Assembly (NCBI GenBank): GCA_036417435.1
Contig: CM070918.1
Span: forward strand, 30,263,523 to 30,327,522
Origin: Inia geoffrensis
Lineage: Eukaryota > Chordata > Mammalia > Artiodactyla > Iniidae
DNA: 64,000 nt
Reading direction: 5' to 3'
Shown here: piece after piece, positions 12,370 through 24,365 of the stretch
How the letters are laid out: each line of letters opens with the position of its first letter
How positions within the stretch are numbered: position 1 is the stretch's first letter
Position numbers and translations under genes: made by a program
The notes under the pieces: generated by a model
Database searches by the model: none
What the model saw: the letters and a program-made list of their open reading frames with translations, nothing else
What the model was told of the DNA's origin: nothing

Positions 12370-14300
12370 AGAGAAATGATGGGGATGGGGTGGGGTTAAA
12401 GGAACTCAGAATCTTTGAGCAAGAAGAATGCTAGACAAATGGGAAAACTGAGGTCCACAGAGAGGACAGAACCCGTGTCTCCTAGTCTGGCTCTGAACTG
12501 CAGGCCTTCATCTAGGGTTTGAATTCCCCACAGCCAAGTAAGGCCAGTGAGGGCAGTATACTGAATTCATCATAAAGCCTTTTATTCTGAGTCTGTCCTT
12601 CCTATTTTTGGTGTTTCAATGTCCGTTCTTTTATGAAATCCTTGTGATAATGAATAATTGCTGATTCCCTTTTCAATGGACTTGCTTGGCATAAGATTTA
12701 AATGAAAAAATTGGCAACATCAAATTGATAAGCCAAGTTTGGGGGACATCTGACTGTTGCCCAACAGCCAATGCCTGCGAACGTATGCCTCCCAGCACTC
12801 TGAGAAAACGCAGACCAGCATTTGCTGAATTCCTCTCCTGACGGGGAGCTCCCTACCTCCCCTGCAACGTGGTTCCGAGGAGCACAGGCTTAGTGAAGCC
12901 AAGGCTCACAGCTCTCACTGGCCCAGACCCAGGCCTGCGGGGGCACCCAGAGCCCCGCTGTGGGAGGGACTTCACAGTTGAGCCCCAGTCACTCTGATTC
13001 CCAAGGCCTTACATCACTGTGGGTCAGAAAAAGAAGGACCAGATACTTCCAGCTCATTCAGTGATTGTGAATGATGTTTCACTTCCTTTGCTGTGTTTTA
13101 CTATTGTCTGAATTTTACAAGGAGCAGAATAACTTTTACAGACACCTCCGATAAGTCATCTCTAAATTGAAAAAAAACGTAAGCCCCGTAAACATTTGCT
13201 CTCCAATTTTAAAAGTAATAATTGCTCATGGCACTGAACTGGAACACCCAGGGAAGGATGATGAGAACGACTCCCCCCACCCTGCTCCCACAGGAGAAAA
13301 TGGCCAGGATTTTGGGTCTCTCCTTTCCATCCTTAGGACCACTTAGAAATGGAGGACACAGTTGGCTGTTCTGTGGATGGTCATGCAGGGCAGGTAGCAA
13401 ACACCTTTGCTCTGGGAGGACCCTGGTGCTGAGATTAAGTTTGCTCCCTCTGGGGGCTCCCCTCTCTCTTCTGCTTGCCCGCCCGTCCTCCACCGACCTC
13501 CCCAGACACCGATGCCAGCGCGGCACGGAGCTCTCCTGCTGAATATTTGTGGAGCTGAATAAAGAAACAGCAGAGAAGAGCTATGGCCCCGCGAGCTGTG
13601 CCGCCACTCCCGGCCCCCAGGAGGACTCTGAAGGACTTTGACAGACAGGGGTTTGTTTCTTCACGTTGTTTAGCTCAAAACAGAGCTAAGACTCCTAATC
13701 GTCTCAAATGACCTGAAATGGTTTCCCAAGCAACCTGGGCAGACCCTGGGGGGTCCAGAGGGCATTCAGGGGCCCTGGGCCTCTGGGGCTGGAGGCCTGC
13801 CCGCCCCTGCTCGGCCTGACACAGATTCCAGAAGGGCAGCAGATGCCTGGTGCCGAAGGGCTGGGGGACTGAGAGTGTGTGCTCCTTGGTGTGGGGAAGG
13901 GCTAGGCGGGGAGCAGCGGGGTCCAGCCTGGGCCCAGGGCATTGTCTGCAGGAGCAGGCAGCAGGAAGTGGCCTGGGGTAGCTGGGAACAGCGATGAGCC
14001 AGAAGAATGGGGTCATTCTTCCAGAAAGCTGAGTGCTCAGAGCTGGGGTAACTCCCAGGGGTGGGGGGTCCCGGCCACCATTTGCACCCGGCAGGGCAGG
14101 CTGGGGGTGAGCACCAAAGCATGGCTGGGGGTGTCCTGCTGGAGCGGCTGGTTCCGGAGTGGAGGGGGGAGCTGGTGCTGGCACCCCACGTTGCTGTGGG
14201 ACCTGGGAGGCCTTGCGGTGGTCAACAGGTGGGGAAGCTGAGCGCCAGGGAGGAACAAGGACTCTCCTCATCTCCCTTATGAGTCAGTGGCAGAGCTGGG
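12370..14300. other. Intergenic DNA, no gene supported
   Basis: The 198-codon open frame on the - strand at 13675-14271 is Pro/Ala/Ser-rich. It overlaps other open frames on both strands and shows no domain. I call the whole stretch non-coding. Confidence 0.45.
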
Positions 14301-14304
14301 ACGT

Positions 14305-14425
14305 TAAGCCTGGAGATGCTGGAGATCTGGGTTTGAATCCCAGGTTGGTGGCTTATGAGGTGTGTGTGTGAACCATGGGGCCTCAACTTCTCTTTCTGCA
14401 AAATGGAGATAATTACAGCCCCCCA
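14305..14425 (+). mobile_element. MIR fragment
   Basis: 'gatctgggtttgaatcccag' begins a MIR core that continues to 'ctgcaaaatggagataatta'. Confidence 0.8.
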
Positions 14426-14844
14426 AGGAGCCGATGCAGGATGCAGGGCTCAAGTGTGCAAGAGAACTTCCTTGCGTGTCCTTTATAACTGACTCCGAAA
14501 CTTAGTCTCCACACTCCTGCTTGTCGTTAACGGCCCCTCACAAACACTCTTTCCTCCTCCCGTCTCCTCCGTTCAGCTTTTCTTGGGGACACTTGTTCTT
14601 CCCCTGTTCTTAGTGGAGGACTGGCTTTTCTCACCTCCCTACTCACCTCCAGTCTTTGTGGTTGCCCTTTCAAAACGTATGGCTGGGACAGAGCCTTTCT
14701 TCCGGGTCTGGGCAGGGCTGATCAGCTAGGATGAGAAGCAGAATGACTTCCCAGGGACCTAGGTGACTTGTCACCTGGGTTAATGGCTGCTGAGAGTGGG
14801 GGAGTGTCCGCAGGGAAATCAGCATCTCTGTGCACCAACCACGT

Positions 14845-14965
14845 GCCTGCCACGATAGGGTCATTTAAGCCTCACAGAAGCCCTGTGATGTTCATGGTAT
14901 GTATCCCCGTTTTTACAGATAAGAAAACCGAGGTCTGATTTGCCAGAGTCACTTTCCTTTGGATG
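14845..14965 (-). mobile_element. MIR fragment
   Basis: 'cctcacagaagccctgtgat' then 'ttttacagataagaaaaccg' and 'gccagagtcac' read as a MIR in reverse. Confidence 0.75.
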
Positions 14966-15271
14966 TTTTGTATCTATTTAGCCTGAGTCCTCCAGGCCTT
15001 GTGCTGGCACTCTGTCCTGTTTCTCACCTTGACTCGGCAGGGCCTGAGTGCCCTCTTACTGGCCAGAGCTGACACTAGGCCGGTTCAGCACCAGTTATTG
15101 GTGAGAGAAACAGAATTGGCGTGATGGATTTAGACTGGTCAAGATTCGTCCTGAAGATGAAGTCCAGACACTCTCTAAGATCCATTACCTTAGACCTCTA
15201 CCTTGAGGAAGAGGAGGGAATTCTAGTAACAAGCAATCAAACGTGTCTCCCTCATATATCTATCTATCTCA

Positions 15272-15304
<33 letters not shown>
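15272..15304 (+). repeat. (CA)n microsatellite
   Basis: About 16 perfect AC units, preceded by a short (TATC)n tract (tatctatctatc). Likely polymorphic. Confidence 0.95.
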
Positions 15305-15307
<3 letters not shown>

Positions 15308-15354
15308 TTGTTTGGTTGGTTCATTTTTAAAGCACCTATTTAAAAACTATTTTA

Positions 15355-15480
15355 AAAATTCTGATTCTGGTGCCACCCCCGAGACTCTACTTGATTGGCT
15401 GGGTCTCACCTGGGCTTCAGGATGATTAGCAGCTGCCCGGGAGATTCCAACATGCAGCTGGGTTGAGGATAGAACATAAG
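15355..15480 (+). mobile_element. MER5A-like hAT-Charlie fragment
   Basis: 'attctgattctggtgccacc' and the later 'ccgggagattccaacatgca' resemble the middle of MER5A. No terminal repeats are kept. Confidence 0.45.
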
Positions 15481-15739
15481 ACACCTGGGCTGGTTCACAT
15501 CCCTACGACTACGACAGCCAACACTCAGTATTATTTTCACCTTTGCCAATGGGGTGGATGAAAAGCAGTACCTCCCTGCTGTTTTAATGGGCATTTCTCT
15601 GGTTACTTCTGAGGATGGGCATCCTGGTGTCTCCCCCACCCCATGATTTTCTCCCCACACCCTTGACCATCTCATCCCTCCCAGAGCCAGAGCCCTTCCA
15701 TATTCCTGTCTCACTGGGTCTCCTGGGGTCCCTGGGGGA

Positions 15740-15885
15740 CAGGCAGCAAGGGGTGTGGGTCCATTTCCCATTTTAGAGAAGTGGACGTAAAAACCCAGGA
15801 AGGACCAAAGGTCACACAGGGGATAAGAGGCAGAGGTGGGTTCACACCAGCGTCTTCACGCTTAGGTCCACCTCTGTTTTCAGGA
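15740..15885 (-). mobile_element. MIR fragment
   Basis: 'tttcccattttagagaagtg' then 'aggtcacacaggggataaga' is a MIR in reverse. Confidence 0.7.
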
Positions 15886-16139
15886 CGCTGATAGTTTCCA
15901 AAAATTTTTACGTAAGGAAGGAATTCTTTTTTGACATCTCACGTGTAACCCTAAGTAAAAGCCAGAGAAAAGGGCTGTCACTGGGGAGCATGGTTTAAAG
16001 CCTTGCCTCTCTGTCACTCTGCTCCTTGAGGGTAGGGGCTGGGTCTTCCATGGCCCCCCTTCTGTTCTCCATGATGCCCAGGACAGGCCATGGGCTGGAA
16101 GTGACTTGTGGTGCTGCTGCTTTGTTTGGCCCACAGAGT

Positions 16140-17125
16140 GATTTTTATTTTATTTGCCATGTTTTATTAAGGTATATTGTTTTATAAGGTATAATTTTAT
16201 TATACAATTTACATATAGTAAAATCCATATGGTATATAGTTCTGTGAATTTTGACAAACTACCACCATAAGCAACGCATAGATCATCTATATCACTCCCC
16301 CAAATCCCCCGCATGCCCATTTTATTCTATTCCTGCCCCCATCCCCAACCCCTGGCAACTACTGATATGTTTTCTGTCCCTACCCAGTTTTGTCTTTTCC
16401 AAAATGTCATGGAAATGGAATCCTACATTAGGAATCTGTTGAGTCAGAGCTCTTTCACTTGGCAGAATGCGTATGAGATTCAGCAACTTTGTTGCATGTG
16501 TAGGTGGGTCATTCCTTTTATTGCTGATTAGTATACCACAATTTGTTTATCCATTACCCAGTTGAGGGAACATTGGGATTGTTTCCAGTTTGGGTGATTA
16601 CAGATAAAGCTGTTATAAGCATACACTTACCGAGTTTTGTGTGAACATAAATTTTTATTTCTCCTGGGCAATACCTAGGAGTGGGATGTCTGGGTTGCCT
16701 AGTAAGAATATGTTTAACTTTATAAAAACTGCCAAATTGTTTCCAGTGTAGTGGCACCACTTTGCATTCCCATCAGCAATGTTAAGATTTCTAGTTGCTC
16801 CACATATTTGTCAGCACTTGGTATTGTCAGTTTTTTTATTTAGCCATTCTAGTGGGTGCATAGAATTATCTTATTGTGGTTTTAATTTGCATTTCCCAAA
16901 TGACTAATGACGTAGAGCATCTTTTCACATGCTTATTTACCATCTGTATATCTTCTTTGGTGAAGTGTTCAGATCGTTTGTTTAATTTGTTTTTAATTAG
17001 ATTTTGAGAGTAATTTATATATTTGGGTACGATATAAAGTGTTTTTAAAAATCAAAATTTGTTTATAATATTTAAAAAGATTTCAAGAGATTTCATGTAA
17101 AAGTTGGATTTCCGGTTTAATAAAA
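16140..17125 (-). mobile_element. L1 3' end, antisense
   Basis: Signatures of reversed L1 3' sequence: 'tggcaactactgatatgttt', 'ctttcacttggcagaatgcg', 'tttatccattacccagttga', 'gattgtttccagtttgggtg' and 'ccattctagtgggtgcatag'. It is the third large L1 piece in the same orientation. Confidence 0.87.
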
Positions 17126-17329
17126 AATTGGAAGATCTGGCAAGGTTGAGTCCTGTATTCCATGAGGCAATAGTGGCTGAGGCTGGGTAGTGCCTGCATC
17201 TTTACATGGGCTGCATCCTTCAGTCTGCCTCATTTACTTGCCAGCCTGGTTCCTCTAGGTATTTGAGTTTGAGACCCTCTGAACAACATGGTCTTTTGTT
17301 TGACCAGTGATGTGTTGGCCACATAGACA

Positions 17330-17536
17330 GCGCCCCCTAGGGCTGAGTTCAGGTTTTGCACTGTTTTTCTTCTCATCTTCCCAATCACCCCTTGCCTGGG
17401 ACGGAATCCCCAAAACCCACTTATTCAGGTGACCACAAGACCCCTCCTCATGCCCCCTGGTTCCTTGATGTTCCCCACTTGGTCACCATGTTTTGCCATT
17501 CAGGTGGTAGTTTATGTGCATGGCGCCCTCTGGAGC
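17330..17536 (-). promoter_or_regulatory. Pair of CTCF-like motifs
   Basis: On the - strand, 17330-17343 (gccctagggggcgc) and 17523-17536 (gctccagagggcgc) each fit about 12 of 14 positions of the CTCF core (CCASYAGRKGGCRS). Both point the same way and start 193 bases apart. They lie just after an L1 fragment. Insulator or loop-anchor function is inferred. Confidence 0.35.
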
Positions 17537-17740
17537 TGTGCAGTGCACGACCCACACTGCCATACCTGATAGGCAAGTCCTTTGTGCCCACCTAGCCCAA
17601 GACTCAGGTGTTTATTGTTTGCTCTCCAGGTGGGAGGATGCTATGCAGCTGAGACTAGAGCCTGAAGTTGTCTCAAGACAGTCCCACTTTCTTGGGTTTT
17701 GGTTTTAAACTTATTAATTCACTGTAATGATTATACTGGA

Positions 17741-17928
17741 CCAGTGGTTCTCAAACTTAAGCATCCATTAGCATCACTTGGAAGCCTTGCTGAAACGCAA
17801 ATTGCTGATCTCCACTCCCAGAGAGTCTGATTCAGCAGGACTTGGAGGGGCCCAAGAATTTGTATTTCTATCAAGTTCGCAGGTGATGTAGATGCTGCTG
17901 GCCTAGGACCACACTTTGAGAACAATTG
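17741..17928 (+). mobile_element. MER5A (hAT-Charlie MITE)
   Basis: Complete or nearly so. The left end is cagtggttctcaaactta and the right end is acactttgagaacaattg, forming the imperfect terminal inverted repeats. The internal 'ctgattcagcaggacttgg' is diagnostic. Confidence 0.9.
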
Positions 17929-18349
17929 TCCTAGATCATTCCAGAGTGAAGGAGTGGGAGGACAGTGATTCCGAGTGGGGGAGGTTGATTTGGGGAGAGC
18001 AGGTGATAAGAGGAAAATTAAATTCCCTGAGGGAGGAAAGGGCTGTGTGGAATTCTCAGATCCTTAAAGTAACAGGACAGAACCTGGGGACAGGGGTATG
18101 GTAGCCCCTCTGAAGGAAATGGCCACAGCTTGGGCTGCTGGACTGAGAGACTCCAGACCTTGGCCAAGATCCCATGCCCAGGTGTGGCTGGAGGCATCCG
18201 AGCTGCAGCCTCTGAGGGAGTCTCTGGGGTTGTCCAGCTCTGCCTTGGGATGGGGACCGATCAACAGCGACCAGGGACAAATTTCTAGTCAAGCTGCTGG
18301 GAGGGTGCTTGGAATCATGTTTAATTTGATTTTAGAAGAATAAGAACTT

Positions 18350-18620
18350 TTTTTTTTAACACATCTAAGATCATGGAGTAAAATTCACACCTGCTCTAGA
18401 TGATTTAGTTGTTAGCACCTCTGTCTCCACGATTGTAGGGTTTTGCTACTGATAAATAATTCCGTCTTTCCTGAGCATATGCAGAAACTGATGATGGAAA
18501 GACATCAGCGGACAATAAAAATTAATTTGTGGATACTCTGCAAAGTGGAATAGTCAATAGTTGTTGAAATTACTGCTTGTTCTCCCCGTCACTAAAGATT
18601 TCTAATGTAACAATTATGAT
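18350..18620. other. Non-repetitive AT-rich block, possible conserved element
   Basis: No repeat was recognised. The stretch is rich in homeodomain-like words (taaataattccg, aaattaatttgtg, aacaattatga). Constraint is guessed from composition only. Confidence 0.3.
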
Positions 18621-18629
18621 AAAAGCTCT

Positions 18630-18835
18630 GGCCAGGTGCTAGGGCCCTGCTGCATCAGGTCCTATGTACAAGGATCTCCAGTTACATTATTTATTTTGAA
18701 TCTCCAGAAAGCCCCATGAGGTAGGAATTTATTTCTCCTGCCTTATAAATAGGAGAAACTAAGGTTAATAACCTGTCTAAAAGCACACGGCCAGGGGCGA
18801 AGGCAGGATTAAAACCTAGCTCTGTCTTACTCTGT
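18630..18835 (-). mobile_element. MIR
   Basis: Long reversed MIR: 'gccccatgaggtaggaattt', 'aggagaaactaaggttaata' and 'gtctaaaagcacacggcca'. Confidence 0.82.
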
Positions 18836-19120
18836 TTACCTGGGGGATTATATGCCTGTAAAGACAGATAATCTCCCAAATCACCTTAAATATAAAATGA
18901 TGCTCCGCAGGAAGGATACAGGGTGATGTCAAAGGGCAAGGGGCGGGTGAGGCTGCAAGACCTGTACACAGAGAGTAGAGGCTCCTCCCTCGGCTCTCTG
19001 GGGCCATCTGGGCTCAGCATCTGTTTCTTTCTGCACATCAGCTTCATCCTTCTTTCCTTTCAGACATTTCATCATCTTGCTTGCCTGTGGTCCAGTTTTG
19101 GTCACCTCAGCACAGCTTTT

Positions 19121-19164
19121 CACAACTGGACTCCAATCCTTCCACAACTGGACTCCAATCTCCT
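19121..19164 (+). repeat. 22-bp tandem duplication
   Basis: The unit cacaactggactccaatcct + tc occurs twice back to back, the second copy ending in tcctc. The identity points to a recent local duplication. Confidence 0.9.
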
Positions 19165-19394
19165 CTCCCCAAGATGAAGGAACTGATTGGCCCAGCGTGG
19201 GTCAGGTGTCCACTTCTGGCCCAACTGGCTGTTGCGAGGGAGGGCATAGTGGGGGGGAGATAAGCAAGGCTGTGGGTGCCTTGGGGGTAGGGAAGTCCAG
19301 TCCTGGGTGGAAGGGCTGTCCTCTGTGCAGACGGCCCCCATGTTTTATAGGAGAACCAGAGGCTCTGAGAAGTAACCACGCAGCTCATGGTGAA

Positions 19395-19590
19395 CCCAGA
19401 ACAGAACCACCCAGACAGGCAGACCTGGGTCTAACCCTTGTACCCACTGGGTAACCTTGGGCAAGTCCTTGAGCCTCCAAATACTGTTTTCTCGGTTGTG
19501 AAATGTAGAAACTATAACTCAGCTCATACGATTGTCGTGAAAAGTAGATGATGTCTGCTCAGCTCCTTGCACAATAATACACCCCAAGTG
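19395..19590 (+). mobile_element. MIR
   Basis: 'gacctgggtctaacccttgt', 'gggtaaccttgggcaagtcc' and 'acgattgtcgtgaaaagtag' lie in MIR order. Confidence 0.82.
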
Positions 19591-19749
19591 TTAACCTCAA
19601 GCTTCCCTACATTACAGGAAGACACTTTCATTGTGCTTTTCTCTTCCAAAATAGTTATGTTGGCCATAATATCAAAATAAGAGAGGACAAATAAGTGTTA
19701 ATTCCCTTTATCTTGTAATTTCTACTTCTCGAGCCTATCATTACCCTCT

Positions 19750-19950
19750 GTGTGACCTCAGGTCAGTTATCTGAAAGTCACGGGGCCTCAGTTTTCCCAT
19801 CTGTAAAATGGGCACAACCGTTTCCCCACTACACCCTACCATCTCCACAGACAGGGCTTAGGTTCTGGTGGGCCCAGGGATACAAAAGCAGGAACTTCAG
19901 GGGAACCAGTAATTTAAAGCAACAGCGAAAAAAAAAAAAAAAAAAAAGTC
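19750..19950. repeat. MIR-like piece and poly(A) run
   Basis: 'ctcagttttcccatctgtaa' is a MIR-like core at about 19787-19812. A run of about 20 A residues follows at 19928-19947. Confidence 0.6.
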
Positions 19951-20192
19951 ACCTGAAATGCCCCATGGATGCCGCTAGGATGAGGGAAAAACCTTTAGAA
20001 AGCTGGTTAGCTCACTCCCTCTGCAGAGGCCCAGTATTGCCAGGTATTCTGATCTTTAAAAGAAAGGAAGTAGAAGGGAACTACTCAATTTCTTTAAGAA
20101 ATATTTAAGCACCTGCTATATTAAAATTTAAAAAAATATTTGAATTAAATCTTTAAATAAAAAATCACCATGCGGGTCAAATAAGACCTTCG

Positions 20193-20206
20193 GCGGGGGG
20201 GGGGGC
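20193..20206 (+). repeat. Poly(G) run
   Basis: About twelve consecutive G residues precede ctgctgcc. Possible assembly-length uncertainty. Confidence 0.85.
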
Positions 20207-20442
20207 TGCTGCCAATTTGAAAGCCCTCCTCGGAGTCAGGCAGGGAGGTTTGGGGTCTTATTCTGAAGGCCGTCCCCCACTCAAGCTCTGGTCCAAGCCT
20301 CTGGCCAGGCTACAGCAACCCCTCCCTAGACCCCCTCCCCTCCTGGTGCCAGGGATGACTTCAGCTGGAAGACAAAGGGGCCTTCATGTTCAAAGGCCGG
20401 CAAGACGGTTCATCCTCCGTCCTCCACAAACAAACAGGGCGG

Positions 20443-20567
20443 CTTTGATCTGGGAGGGGGTGGAGGCAGCAGCTCCAATTAGGAGATCAGCCCGTGACTG
20501 GGCTAAAGAATGTTTGTAATAAAATAAAAGATCTAAGTGGCGGTAATGAAGGGTAATAGAACAATGG
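20443..20567. promoter_or_regulatory. Candidate distal enhancer (TCF/LEF, homeodomain and SOX words)
   Basis: Within 125 bases of non-repetitive DNA there is a TCF/LEF word (CTTTGATC, 20443-20450), a homeodomain word (CAATTAG, 20476-20482), AT-rich taataaaataaa near 20518-20528, and a SOX word (AACAATGG, 20560-20567). The block is 22.4 kb upstream of the NKD1 start. Enhancer function is an inference from motif grouping alone. Confidence 0.3.
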
Positions 20568-21239
20568 TGTCACTCGGGATTCTCCCTGAGCTGTCCCATT
20601 TGAAGTGGATTAACTGACTGGTACAGGACAGGACAAGGGGCCAGTGCCCAGAGCCCGTCCCGGGACTCCGCCTCACCCCCAGTCGGGGTGGGGTGGACCC
20701 TCCTGGGTGCATACGGAAGGGCACCCAGAGGAGTCTATTTTCTGAAGCCCCTCCTCACCTTTGCAGACACTGCCCCTTCCACCCAAGTGACCGTGGGAGT
20801 CCAGACCTTCCCTGGTGACCTTCCTGTAGGGAAGACACCTCTGCTGTCCCAGCTTTGTCCCCCTCACCTGCTGTGGGTTGCTTCGCTCTGTGGGGCCTGA
20901 CCCATGGAGTTTGGTTCTGCGTTATAGCAGGACTCGGGCTACTTCCTGCTAGAAACGTTTGCTCCTTGAGGGCAGGAGCCCTCACAAACTGGAGATGGCC
21001 GTTCTTCCTCAGCGCTGGCATCCACCGTACTCATTACGGAGGAAGGAGCACGGGAACGACTCTGAGTTCAGGCTGATGGTTTGGTAGGTAAGCTTACCCA
21101 GATGGAGGCACATGGGTGGTATCTCCAACGTGCCAACTGTTTTACGTTCATCATCAGGGCTGCTGCAGACGGTTGTTCAGATTGTGCGCTGCACAATCCT
21201 AGGGATGTCATTTACAGTCTAGGGATTGCCTGTTCCCAT

Positions 21240-21400
21240 CATTCCATTTTTCTTCATGATAATGCTGCAAAGCAGTCATTTTGATTCTCAAATGAGGGAG
21301 CTGAGGCTCAGAGGGGTTGAATGGTATCCCCCAAGCAAGATGACTGAGGTGGGAATGTGGGTCCTCCAGACCCTTGAAGTCCTTATGTTACCACATCAGG
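21240..21400 (-). mobile_element. MIR fragment
   Basis: 'caaatgagggagctgaggct' and 'cagaggggttgaatggtatc' are reversed MIR. Confidence 0.72.
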
Positions 21401-21429
21401 ATACGACACTGAAGATGACAGCCTGGAAT

Positions 21430-21670
21430 AGGTATTTATTTAGTAGACACTATTCTAGGGCTCTATGCATGTGAACCCACTGAATCCTTACACATCCTGA
21501 TGACATGGTTACTATGATTATCATCTTTATTTTATATATAAATGAGGAAGCTGAGGCAGGGGGTGGACTTGAAGTAACTTGGACATTTAGCAAACAGAGT
21601 TGCAGGTATTTGAACTCAAGGAGCTGGGCCCTCAAAGTCTTTGCTGTTACCCACTCCACCATCTTGTCAT
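21430..21670 (-). mobile_element. MIR
   Basis: 'acactattctagggctctat', 'aatgaggaagctgaggcagg' and 'aggtatttgaactcaaggag' mark a long reversed MIR directly after the previous one. Confidence 0.82.
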
Positions 21671-22423
21671 AATTACTACCTTGCGTCTGGCTACTTGGTC
21701 TGATTTTCTGGTCTTGGTTTTTTCCCCCTTTTAAATTGGTGATTCCATTCACCTGAGAAAGCCTTGGGGAGAATATTTCTTCTTTCCTAGAACAGGTTTC
21801 TCCCTTCCCTGTGGGCAGGGACCCCCTGGGCAGGAGCTTCCTGGGGTGAGGGGTCTTCCTCCTTCTTGGCACCCAAGCCATGAAGCGTGCCTCTCCCTGC
21901 TCTGTCCCTCTCCCCCTCCTTCCCTGAAAGAAGGTCCTATTTCTGGGGAAAATGTCCAAGGACAGTCTGGATTTATCTACAGTATATAAAATAGAAGGCA
22001 ATCCTTTCCTCGACACGGAATTCCTTTAGCTTTTATTTTACTTTTTCAGTTTCTAATTATTAACTTCAACTAATTTCGTATGACTTGATATCCACTCCAT
22101 TACCGGTGAGTAGATGTAATGGGGATATTAACCTTGTTCCTGTTTCCTCCGTGACATGAAAAGCAGCTCTTTAAGAGTTTAAGGCAGCTGTCTCCCATCC
22201 TCCTGGTGGTGGAGGAGGGAGAGGGCTCCAGGGAGGCAGTTCTGGAGTTGTGACTCTGATCTAGCTCTTGAAACAGAGGAGATTTTTGAGCCTGTGTGGT
22301 CAAGCCAGTTTCTCTCTAAGCAAGCATAAGCAAATCCAGGAGGTCACTCTGGAGGCAGCTTCCGAAAGACACACATGTGTGTTTTTCTTCATGTGGGTCA
22401 CAGACTTTTAAAATCCAACAAAC

Positions 22424-22611
22424 TTTTTTTTTTTTTTTTTTTTTGTGGTACGCGGGCCTCTCACTGTTGTGGCCTCTTGCAGGCTCAGCGACCATGGCTC
22501 ATGGGTCTAGCAGCTCCGCGGCATGTGGGATCTTCCCAGACTGGGGCACGAACCCGTGTCCCCTGCATCGACAGGTGGACTCTCAACCACTGCGCCACCA
22601 GGGAAGCCCCC
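22424..22611 (-). mobile_element. CHR-type tRNA-Glu-derived SINE
   Basis: An inverted copy: a T run of about 21 bases (the A tail) leads into gtggtacgcgggcctctcac and ends at ccaccagggaagccccc. The flanks share a short duplication, caaactttt, consistent with L1-mediated insertion. Part of the body is deleted. Confidence 0.9.
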
Positions 22612-22612
22612 A

Positions 22613-24365
22613 TCAAACTTTTGAGTTAGGTTCACAAAGTCATACCTCTGCCCACTCACACGCTGGCCACGTTGCTGAGCGTAAATCCAAGCAGACTCAA
22701 AGCACAGTGAAGAGGGTCTCTGCCCTTTCCAGGATTCTGGGTGCATAAGGCTCCTTTGCTGGCAACTTCCACCTGGCATTCCCACCCACATTAGGCAGGG
22801 CAATCTGCCTTACTCAGTCCCCCACCACCACCCTGATTCAGATGTTAAGCTCATCCAGGAAGTTCCATGCAGACACACCCAAGCCAGTGTGTGACCAAAT
22901 GTCTGTGTACCCTGGAGCCCCGTCAAGTTGACACATGCACTTCACCATCACCACTGCCCACAGAAGCCAACTCTTTAAAAAAGAGATGGACATTTGTCCC
23001 TGTGCTCGCTGGCTTGGCATTGCTGACAGAAAGATTTGTGCACAGGGAAAGACTTGAGCCACTCTGTGTGCCACTGTGGGGACTTTTGAGGGTCAATCCA
23101 ATTTCACCATCCACTCATGAGACCTTAGCACCCCCTAAACTGTACCCCGCCCCCCTGGTTGTTGTGCTTTCCCCATCCCACCCCTCAGGCCTGCAAGTGT
23201 TCCCCCTTACCCTCACATCCAATCCCAGAGCCTCGATCCTGGGTGGTCCCAGCCACCCATACCTCCCGGTTGACACACCCCTCCCCTCTTGCCTCCCACA
23301 GGCCTCCTACTCCCTAAACCTTCCAGGGCTGCTTGGGTGGCTTTCAAAATGCTCTTCTTCCATTCGTAGACCAGCGTGGTTATTGGAACTGACAGGGTCT
23401 TTAGGGATGGTGTATCTTCTCCAATCCTCCTCTCCTTTCTTACAGCTGGGAAGCTGAGGCCCAGGGAGGGGAAGGGACTTGCTTAGGGTGGCTGCCCTGA
23501 TCCCCGGGCCATGGTCTTCCTGTGTGTTCCCAGGAGGCAAATGGGGGAGTAGTGAGGAGAGGGCTGTGGGCCTGATGCGGAGAGAAGATGTAAGTAACGT
23601 GATTAGGGGTGGAGGTGGTGGAGTGGGGAGTATGTGAGTGTGAGGTGGAGGTACGTGACACATACATGTGCCGTGTGCACGAGTTGGTATGTGAGTCCAT
23701 GCAACTAATACAAAGTGACAGTGGATGCTAGATGGGGGTGTGTGTAGGGGGGTGGGGAAGGGAGATGGGCAAGGGCCAAGCAGTGTCAGCTAGTTAATAA
23801 CTCAAACCGATTCTCTAGGAGGCTCGTGATGGGAGTGAGATCTTCACCCCCTTCAGACACAACCCACTTCCACACATGCCTCACTGGGGGCTTCCAGGAG
23901 GGCTATTCTGCTCTCAGATCTCCCTGGAGGGATGTGGCGGGTGTAAAATCTTACCTGGGGTCCTCCTGCCAGTTGGTGCCTGTCTGGAGGCCAACCCAGG
24001 GTCCAGCCCCATTGAACCATGCTTAGCTGTGCCCCTGCTAGCACTCAGTCCTCTGGGGCGTAATTTCTCTCATCTGTACGAGAAGGGGTATGTCAGGCTG
24101 GAGGCGGTTTCTAAACACCCATCTTCTATGCCAACATCTGCCCCCTGGCCTTGGCAAAACCAGAAAAGGACAGCGCAGTGAGCTGTTCATAAATCTAAAT
24201 GCATGGAGTTTAATGGGCTATCCTTTCTTCTGAGATGACGTCCTTCCTTTTGATATTCAAGTGCCCTTTTAAAAATCAAATGATAGAAGCTGTGAGTGTG
24301 TGTGAGCGCACGCGTGCACATTTGTATGCTTATGGAAAAAGCCAGTGAAAGTGAATAGTGAAAGG
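22613..24365. other. Intergenic DNA, no gene supported
   Basis: A 196-codon open frame (22867-23457, +) is Pro/Leu/Ser-rich with a similar frame on the other strand and no recognisable domain. A short MIR-like piece (gggaagctgaggcccaggga) sits near 23447-23470. Confidence 0.45.

Noticed and set aside
13675..14271. 198-codon - strand frame
   Set aside because: Low-complexity Pro/Ala/Ser composition, overlapping frames on both strands, no family resemblance.
15272..15304. CRISPR-like or regularly spaced repeat arrays
   Set aside because: The only regular repeats are microsatellites and two-copy tandem duplications, and the genome is mammalian.
20943..20960. Extra TCF-like or promoter-like words elsewhere upstream
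   Set aside because: Single degenerate short words are expected by chance over 42 kb; only exact or grouped matches were kept.
21450..22016. 188-codon - strand frame
   Set aside because: Its C-terminal part is translated MIR repeat; no recognisable domain in the rest.
22867..23457. 196-codon + frame
   Set aside because: Pro/Leu/Ser-rich, a comparable frame on the other strand, no recognisable protein.
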